The notes under the pieces: generated by a model
Told to the model about the DNA's origin: nothing
Databases searched by the model: none
What the model saw: only the letters and a program-made list of their open reading frames with translations
Assembly (NCBI GenBank): GCA_026770595.1
Contig: MU634602.1
Coordinates: 1 to 11,192 of the forward strand
Direction: 5' to 3'
Source: Ochromonadaceae sp. CCMP2298
Taxonomy: Eukaryota; Sar; Synurophyceae; Ochromonadales; Ochromonadaceae
Length of the DNA stretch: 11,192 nt
Part shown: positions 6,248 through 11,192 of the stretch, piece by piece
How positions within the stretch are numbered: the first letter of the stretch is position 1
How the letters are laid out: each line of letters opens with the position of its first letter
Program-made: the position numbers and the translations under genes

Positions 6248-8072
6248 GACGGGCTCACTTTCAGCTGTCCCATATTCCTCACCACCTGATTCTTCCGATC
6301 CAGCTCGGCGTTACTGGCCTGCAATTCCACCAACAGCCGCTCCACCAGCTCGCCCCACCCCCCCTCCCCACCACCACCACCCCCACCCCCAGTGAGTGCT
6401 CTACACTCCTTTTGCAGTTCCATGAGTCTCCTCTGCCTGTGCACGCTGTCGCCCTCCCCCCTCACTGCCTCCCTGGTCACCTCTCCCTGCGTCTCGTAGC
6501 TGCGCTTGTCCTAGTGTATAGTGTATAGTGTATAGTGTATAGAGTGTAGTGTATAGTGTGTAGTGTGTAGTATGCAGTGTGTAGAGTGTAGAGTATGGTG
6601 TTAGTGTATAAGTATAGTGTATAGTATGCAGTGTGTAGTGTGTAGTGTGTAGTGGATAAGTATAGAGTTAGTGTGTAGTGTTAGTGTGTAGTGTACAGTG
6701 TGTGGTGGATAAGTATAGTGTGTAGTGTACAGTGTGTAGTACATAGATTTACCTGCTCCAGAAGGGCCTGTTTTTGGCCCCGCAGTTCGCTCTCCAGCTC
6801 GTCCAGCTCCCCCTCTCTCTGCTCCAGCTCTGCGTGTAGCTCGTCGATCTCCTGCTCCGCTGCCTGAGAGGCCGCAGACCGCAGACCACATTAGATTTAA
6901 AGTATTAAAGGGGTTAGAATAGAAAAAAAGGCCAGTTGTTCGAGGTGAAAAGACCAGATTTGGCCCCAGGGGGGGATAAAAAGACACATGAAAGGTCTTT
7001 TCTGTAATTCTACACCTACACCTACACCTACACCTACTCCTACCTGCAGCTGTGAGGTGGCGAAGTGCCATGAGTCCGCCATGTTCTGCTTGGCCTCCTC
7101 TGCGGCCCGGAGTCGCTCCCCTAGCTCGTCCACGGACTCCTCAGCCCTGCCCAGGTCCCCCAGCAGCGTCGCTACCTCCTCCCTCAGCCTGCAGTGTAGA
7201 ATGTATAGTGTTAGTGGTAGTGTATAGCGTATAGTGTATAGTGTATAGTGTGTAGTGGTAGTGTATAGTATTAGTGTATAGCGTATAGTGTGCAGTATTA
7301 GTGTTAGTGTATATGTAGTGTATAGTGTATAGTGTATAGTGTATAGTGTATAGTGTATAGTGTATAGTGTATAGTGTTAAGTGTATAGTGTATAGTGTAT
7401 AGTGGATAGTGTTTAGTGTTTAGTGTATAGTGTTTAGTGTATAGTGTTTAGTGTATAGTGTATAGTGTATAGTGTATAGTGTATAGTGTATAGTGTTTAG
7501 TGTTTAGTGTATAGTGTATAGTGTATAGTGTACAGTGTATAGTGTGTAGTGTATGTCACCTGCAGCACTCCCCCTCCAGTTCAGCCAGGAGCTCCTCGGG
7601 ATGGTCAGGCAGGGACTCGTGGATCACGCCTGACAGCTCTGCCGCGAATCGGAGAGTGGCCCTCTGCACCGCGTACCGCTGCTGCTCGAACCTCTTCTTC
7701 TCCCTGAGAGGATGGGGGGATATAGGTGGAGGTTTACGTTTAGGTGTGGGTCTATATATACATAAACACATATACACACTTACACACACATACATACACA
7801 CATATACATACACACATATACATACATACACACATACATACACTCAAACACACACATACACACACAAACACACACATACACACACATACATACACACATA
7901 CATACACACACAAACACACATACACACACGTACCTCTGCACCTCCATCGTCTGCGTCTTGGCAGCCCCGAACTCCTCCGCCGACACCACGCGCATAGACC
8001 AGCTCAGCTGCTTCGTGTGCAGCTTCGCATAGCTGCGTGTGTGTATGTGCGTGTGTGTGTGTGTGCGAGTGG

Positions 8073-8111
<39 letters not shown>

Positions 8112-10133
8112 GATGTGTGTGTGCGAGTGGATGTGTGTGTGCGAGTGGATGTGTGTGGGGGGGGGGAGGGGGACAATAGGATGTTAATATAAAAGAGGGA
8201 GAGATAGATAAGATAGATAACAGCACAGCGTCGGGGAATATAAACAGCCCCCCTTTTCCCCTATCTCCCATCCCCCCACCCCCCTCACCTGTTGTCCCAC
8301 TTCAATGTGCACAGAGCAGACTCAGATGCCTCCAGTATGCCCAGCACGGGGGAGCGGTGGGAGGCGGAGCGGGTGTACGGCACGCGCACTTGGCTGTTCA
8401 TCTCAGCACTGTGTGGGTTAAATAGGCGGGTTTAATAGGATAGTATGGGGTAAATAAGGGGGGTTAATACACATCATATACCATAGGTGGGTGTAATACA
8501 CATAAATCATAGGTGGGATAAAAAACACGTACCATATAACATATTTGGGTTTAATACACAAACAACATATACCATAATGGGGTTAAATACTCACCTGAAG
8601 CCGATGTCGAAGTCTTTTGTGGAGAAGCGGTAGACCACGAGCTGTCCGGCCGTTACCTGCATCTGGTACTCCTCTGTGCGGTGTACGACGGAGCGGCTGA
8701 CTGGCGCGCTGAGGGGTGGGGGAAAAGAATAAAATTGACGATATGTATTAGAGGTGGGGGTGTATTAGGGGTGGGGGTGTATTAGAGGTGGGTATTAGAG
8801 TTGGGGTTGTAATATAGTTGGTGATGTATTAGAGGGAGATAGACAGGTGCGCCATTCTATGCGTCATGCACCATGCACCATGCACCATGCACTATGCGCC
8901 ATGAATCAGGCACTAGGCACGCAGCGTACCTGATGAGCAGCAGGTCGTGCACGCTCAAAGGTTCATCCAGCTCCTGTCCCAGCATGCCCATATGGTGTTA
9001 GTGCGTAGTTTATATAAATATAGTGTTACTAGTGTATAGTATATATAACATAGTACATATAGTATATATAACATCGTACATAGTATATAGTACGTACCTG
9101 TCCCAGCATGCCCCTATGTTAGTGTATATTATATATAACATAGTACATATAGTATATATAACATCGTACATAGTATATAGTACGTACCTGTCCCAGCATG
9201 CCCCTCCTCTCCTCGTCCAGGAAGTGCCGGATCTCCTCACTGGCCACCACCTCGTGCTTCAGCAGCAGCTCGCACAGATAGTCCGACAAAGCGTCCTGCT
9301 TCGAGGCCACCTCTCCCCCCTGTCCCTGTGGATGTAGATATGTGTGTATGTGTATGTGTGTGTATGTGTATATAAGTATATAAGTATATGAGTATATGAG
9401 TATATGAGTATATGAGTATATGAGTATATGAGTATATGAGTATATGAGTATATGTGTGCGTGTGTGTATGTATGAATGGAGGCAAAGAAGATGCTGTGAG
9501 TCACCTCGGGTATCCGGAATAGCTCCGAGGTGGGGTCTGCCTGGTACATCTGCTTGATGAACAGCCCGCTCCCCAACTTTGCATCGGTGGGCGCATATCT
9601 CTGCAGCACGCTCTTCAATAGGACGGCGTGCTCCAGGGGCAGGGGGCGGAAGTGCGTTTCTGGGAACTTCTTTCGTAGGAGGCGGTCGAATTCGACGAAG
9701 TCCACGTCTGTGGGAGGGGTTGGGGGTGGTGGTGAGGGGTGGGAGTAGGGGTGGTGAGGGTTGTGAGCAGTGGTAGGAGTAGGGGTGGGAGGGGTGGGAG
9801 TAGGGGTGTGAGCAGGGTTAGGAGTAGGGGTGGGAGGGGTGGGAGGGGTGAAGTGTGCGAGATAGGGTGGGTGCTGTGTGTTGGAATGTGTGTTGGGATG
9901 TTTGTTGGGATGTGTGTTGGGAGGGCAGGAGGGGGGGTGTAAGATGGGGGTGTAAGAGGCTTACAGGATCGGTCCACGGAGAACTTGATGTTCTCCGCCA
10001 CCACTGTGACTATGAAGAAGTGGCGGTCGAAGTAATCTCCGTCCTGCACGAAGTAGTAGTCGGTGACCTTGATGGACAGGCCGATGTCCTGGCCCACGGT
10101 GGTGCCGGTGCGAGATCGATGCTCGTCCATCAT
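6214..10133 (-). CDS. PX-GOLD-coiled-coil protein, 11 exons
   Basis: Exons on the minus strand: 10133-9965, 9707-9505, 9325-9188, 8973-8930, 8708-8595, 8408-8289, 8032-7934, 7703-7560, 7188-7044, 6863-6753 and 6510-6214. All ten introns are GT-AG, all phases fit, and the product is 527 residues. The start ATG (10133) has an in-frame TGA shortly upstream. Residues about 17-165 form a PX domain: strands LSIKV and HFFIVTVV, then R55-SYVDF (the R-x-Y-x-D/E-F phosphoinositide motif), LLRKKFP, a Pro loop, and the final helices YLCELLLKH and EEIRHFL, with an unusual insert of about 50 residues between. Residues about 195-283 form a GOLD domain: VTAGQLVVYRF, DIGF, VPYTR, SPVLG, LKWDNSYAKL. Residues about 295-440 are heptad-rich coiled coil; a poly-Gly run and a final short helix follow. 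PX binds phosphoinositides and GOLD is found in membrane-trafficking proteins, so an endosomal or Golgi tether or adaptor role is inferred. The C-terminus may be altered by a 41-nt intron (6258-6218). Confidence 0.9.
6511..6752 (-). repeat. Intron 10 of the PX-GOLD gene, TATAGTG-type 7-mer array
   Basis: A 242-nt intron (GTAAAT..CACTAG). On the plus strand almost all of it is built of TATAGTG, TGTAGTG and TTAGTGTG variants; the pure TATAGTG run is next to the acceptor (6513-6545). The sense strand therefore repeats ACACTATA and ACACTAAC. Confidence 0.85.
6864..7043 (-). repeat. Intron 9 of the PX-GOLD gene, GTAGGT hexamer starting at the donor
   Basis: A 180-nt intron. In the sense strand it begins GTAGGAGTAGGTGTAGGTG and repeats GTAGGT about five times, so the donor-like hexamer is reiterated directly at the 5' splice site (7043-7010). 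The remainder is unique, AT-rich sequence. Confidence 0.8.
7189..7559 (-). repeat. Intron 8 of the PX-GOLD gene, long TATAGTG 7-mer array
   Basis: A 371-nt intron, the longest here, almost wholly made of TATAGTG with TTTAGTG and TTAGTG variants on the plus strand (about 7193-7553). It ends CTACACTGCAG in the sense strand, with CACTAACAC about 20 nt before the acceptor as a candidate branch site. The unit is shared with intron 10. Confidence 0.88.
7704..7933 (-). repeat. Intron 7 of the PX-GOLD gene, CA/CATA-rich array
   Basis: A 230-nt intron. From 7750 to 7931 the plus strand is ACACAT, ACATAC and CACACAAA repeats. In the sense strand the TG-rich array begins at the donor (GTACGTGTGTGTATG). 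The acceptor side is a short unique pyrimidine tract. Confidence 0.85.
8033..8288 (-). repeat. Intron 6 of the PX-GOLD gene, TG array with 18-bp units
   Basis: A 256-nt intron. The half next to the acceptor (8034-8155) is (TG)n carrying GCGAGTGGATGTGTGTGT at 8065, 8105, 8123 and 8141; the last three are spaced 18 bp apart. A short AGATAGATA repeat follows at 8202-8220. The donor-proximal part is a C-rich and AT-rich unique sequence. Confidence 0.85.
8409..8594 (-). repeat. Intron 5 of the PX-GOLD gene, TGTATTAAACCC-family copies
   Basis: A 186-nt intron that begins GTGAGTATTTAACCCC and ends TATTTAACCCACACAG in the sense strand. It carries four or five diverged copies of a unit with TATGGTATATG..GTGTATTAAACCC, the same family and orientation as the introns at 461-553 and 2691-2848. 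Confidence 0.7.
8709..8929 (-). repeat. Intron 4 of the PX-GOLD gene, two repeat blocks
   Basis: A 221-nt intron. One block (8738-8832, plus strand) repeats GAGGTGGGGGTGTATTA with unit about 18 bp; the other (8865-8900) repeats the 7-mer ATGCACC. The acceptor side is a long pyrimidine tract ending CCCCTCAG. Confidence 0.8.
8974..9187 (-). repeat. Intron 3 of the PX-GOLD gene, 90-bp tandem duplication with copied splice boundary
   Basis: A 214-nt intron. Positions 9031-9115 and 9121-9205 match except for one base (9039 G, 9129 T), with a 90-bp period. Each copy includes GTACGTACCTGTCCCAGCATGCCCC, that is, the exon end CTGGGACAG and the donor GTACGT in sense. A third copy of GGGCATGCTGGGACAG (8973-8988) is the acceptor end of the intron. 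Confidence 0.9.
9326..9504 (-). repeat. Intron 2 of the PX-GOLD gene, 9-mer AGTATATGA array
   Basis: A 179-nt intron. On the plus strand AGTATATGA is repeated about eight times in 9383-9452, flanked by TGTATG and TG runs on both sides. The array lies in the middle, away from both splice sites. Confidence 0.88.
9708..9964 (-). repeat. Intron 1 of the PX-GOLD gene, G-rich imperfect repeats
   Basis: A 257-nt intron (GTAAGC..CCCACAG). The plus strand is a run of GGGAGTAGGGGTGGGAGGGG variants (9711-9850) and then TGTGTTGGGATG 12-mers (9878-9922). The sense strand is therefore a very long pyrimidine-rich tract before the acceptor, and the antisense strand has many G-runs able to form quadruplexes. 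Confidence 0.8.
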
Positions 10134-10615
10134 GTTGAATGTGTCCGTGTCCGCTGGGGAAGGTGCTCTTGCTCACTCTTGCTCCTTCGGACTGGCTGCC
10201 CACTCCAAACGTCTGCTGACAACGAGGGATGTGACAGGCGAGCCAGTCTGCGGCTGCCTCTTCAACACCACCACCGCCTCTTAAGATCCTCCATCTCCTC
10301 TCACCTATTTTTGGAATGGATTTGGCTCCATCCACCCTTAAAATTTGCGTTTTACACAAATAAATAATTTGTAAAAGCGTCTATAAGATGTAACAATTGC
10401 GCCTTTTCAGAGGGGCGCCTCGCTCTTTTTGAACGGACCGGTAAGACATTCTCCTCGCTGAGAGATGAGGAGAGGCTCACATCACTCGACCAATCGTAGT
10501 GTCCGTGGGGTTGCTCCAAGCCAATCCCCTGATCCTGTGGGAGTGACAGCATCTGCTCTGGTGGGAGCGCAAGTTCAATCTTCCTCGGGTGTCGCACACG
10601 AGACCTCCCGCAAGC
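10134..10615. promoter_or_regulatory. Divergent intergenic region with two CCAAT boxes
   Basis: It lies between the start of the minus-strand PX-GOLD gene and the plus-strand gene at 10616, so it likely holds both promoters. Visible elements are an AT-rich core (10335-10400) with an imperfect palindrome (TTTTACACAAAT..ATTTGTAAAA, 10351-10377), a CTCCTC/GAGGAG hairpin at 10450-10473, and CCAAT at about 10489 and 10521, which lie 95-130 bases before the ATG at 10616. ORFs crossing this region are in the wrong frames and show no family features. Confidence 0.45.
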
Positions 10616-11192
10616 ATGTTCAACCTCGGAGCTATCGCCGCGGGCGTGCTGAACAGCATAGACAGATTGGCCGAGGGCATAGAGGAGCCCAAGGTCTCGG
10701 CCACGGAGCTGAAGGCGCGCAGAAGAGCAGGCGACGCGGACTCCGAGCACGGCGTGGGCAAGCCTTCCGGCGGACCCGCCAGCCTCACCAAGAGCATGGC
10801 CCCAGGGACCCCCTCCAACATGACCCCCTCCTCCAGCGGCAGCTTCGAGCCCATCACCGAGGCACGCCGTATAGATCATAGCGATCTTAGGGGTGGGGAT
10901 GACACAGAGAAAAGCAGCGGGGGCAGTGGGGGCAGCGGGGGTGTGGGTGTGGGTGTGGGTGTGGGTGTGGGTGTGGGTGAGACCAGGACTGGCCAGTCGG
11001 GCGTGTCAGTGGGGACAGTGGGTAAAGTGGGTACAGTGGGTACAGTGGGTAAAGTGGGTACAGTGGGTACAGTGGGTACAGTGGGTACAGTGGGTACAGT
11101 GGGTACAGTGGGTACAGTGGGTAAAGTGGGTACAGTGGGCCTGCATAGCTCACATTCAGACAGCCAGAGCGATGGGGGTGTTAATGTGGGCG
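10616..11192 (+). CDS. N-terminal part of a low-complexity protein with VGT repeats, cut by the window edge
   Basis: An ATG at 10616 opens a frame without stops to the window end, at least 192 residues. Residues 1-25 (MFNLGAIAAGVLNSIDRLAEG and on) form an amphipathic helix like those at the start of golgin-type coiled-coil proteins (a weak resemblance). Residues 26-100 are charged and Ser/Pro-rich. A Gly-Ser stretch, a Val-Gly run (GTGGGT hexamer, about 10937-10979) and about 14 Val-Gly-Thr/Lys triplets (9-bp unit, 11009-11134) follow, then HSSHSDSQSDGG. All repeat units here are multiples of three, unlike the 7-mers in the introns nearby. The repeats lack stops in every forward frame, so openness there proves little, and a GTGAGA at 10977 could be a donor making the VGT block intronic. 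The first 100 residues are the solid part. Function not recognised. Confidence 0.6.
   Translation, partial: MFNLGAIAAGVLNSIDRLAEGIEEPKVSATELKARRRAGDADSEHGVGKPSGGPASLTKSMAPGTPSNMTPSSSGSFEPITEARRIDHSDLRGGDDTEKSSGGSGGSGGVGVGVGVGVGVGETRTGQSGVSVGTVGKVGTVGTVGKVGTVGTVGTVGTVGTVGTVGTVGKVGTVGLHSSHSDSQSDGGVNVG
10937..10979. repeat. GTGGGT hexamer array
   Basis: About seven copies of GTGGGT, reading Val-Gly in the frame of the gene at 10616. Confidence 0.85.
11009..11134. repeat. 9-bp minisatellite (GTGGGTACA)
   Basis: Fourteen units of GTGGGTACA or GTGGGTAAA (first unit GTGGGGACA), reading Val-Gly-Thr or Val-Gly-Lys in the frame of the gene at 10616. Units differ at one codon position only, which points to recent expansion. 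Confidence 0.9.

Noticed and set aside
7750-8160. CRISPR-like array of short repeats
   Set aside because: Units are contiguous microsatellites without unique spacers and sit inside spliceosomal introns.
7521-8271. ORFs on both strands with long HTHTYTH or CVCVYVC text
   Set aside because: They are translations of CA/TG arrays inside introns 6 and 7 of the PX-GOLD gene; the exons between them are fully explained by the spliced model.
10352-10881. Minus-strand 175-residue and plus-strand 138-residue ORFs over the start of the gene at 10616
   Set aside because: They overlap the 10616 frame in other frames, lack recognisable motifs, and contain GC-rich shadow text; the frame from the ATG at 10616 reads more like protein and stays open to the edge.
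11009-11134. Telomere-like G-rich repeat
   Set aside because: The unit GTGGGTACA is not a telomere motif, is interrupted by GTGGGTAAA in register with codons, and is followed by non-repeat coding text.

Overview
The window looks like nuclear DNA of an intron-rich, compact unicellular eukaryote (a protist). Every multi-exon gene is closed by GT-AG introns, exons most often end in CAG before the GT, genes sit on both strands a few hundred bases apart, and all three standard stop codons are used. There are no bacterial signals (no Shine-Dalgarno or operon organisation). Some introns end in a TAAC-type branch motif very close to the acceptor (for example TACTAACCCAG at 2838-2848), which recalls metamonads such as Trichomonas, Giardia and their free-living fornicate relatives. 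That placement is inference and weak.

Layout, left to right. (1) 17-1661, minus, 3 exons: a helical, ARM/HEAT-like protein with a C-terminal MYND zinc finger. (2) 1662-2240: AT-rich divergent promoter region. (3) 2241-3065, plus, 3 exons: a membrane-anchored GNAT-family N-acetyltransferase. (4) 3066-3972: non-coding, carrying an inverted-repeat element. (5) 3973-4574, plus, 2 exons: an ARF/ARL-family small GTPase of exactly ARF length whose switch I Thr and catalytic Gln are both replaced. (6) 4575-5300: low-complexity DNA with a possible small Ser/Asn-rich gene and a long (TA)n hairpin. (7) 5300-6200: mostly non-coding, with an orphan ORF overlapped by a 27-bp inverted repeat. (8) 6214-10133, minus, 11 exons: a PX-GOLD-coiled-coil protein, the best-supported and most unusual gene here. 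(9) 10134-10615: second divergent promoter region. (10) 10616 to the edge, plus: N-terminal part of a low-complexity protein with Val-Gly-Thr repeats.

Three of the better calls (ARF-like GTPase, PX-GOLD protein, membrane-anchored acetyltransferase) would fit endomembrane work, but nothing in the sequence shows that the genes act together.

The most striking property is in the introns. Nearly all introns of the PX-GOLD gene are built of tandem repeats, each with its own unit; one is a 90-bp tandem duplication that copies the exon-end/donor boundary, the signature expected if an intron arose by local duplication. A second repeat family (consensus about TATAATATGTATTAAACCCC, unit about 30 nt) fills introns of three unrelated genes, always in the sense orientation of the host gene.
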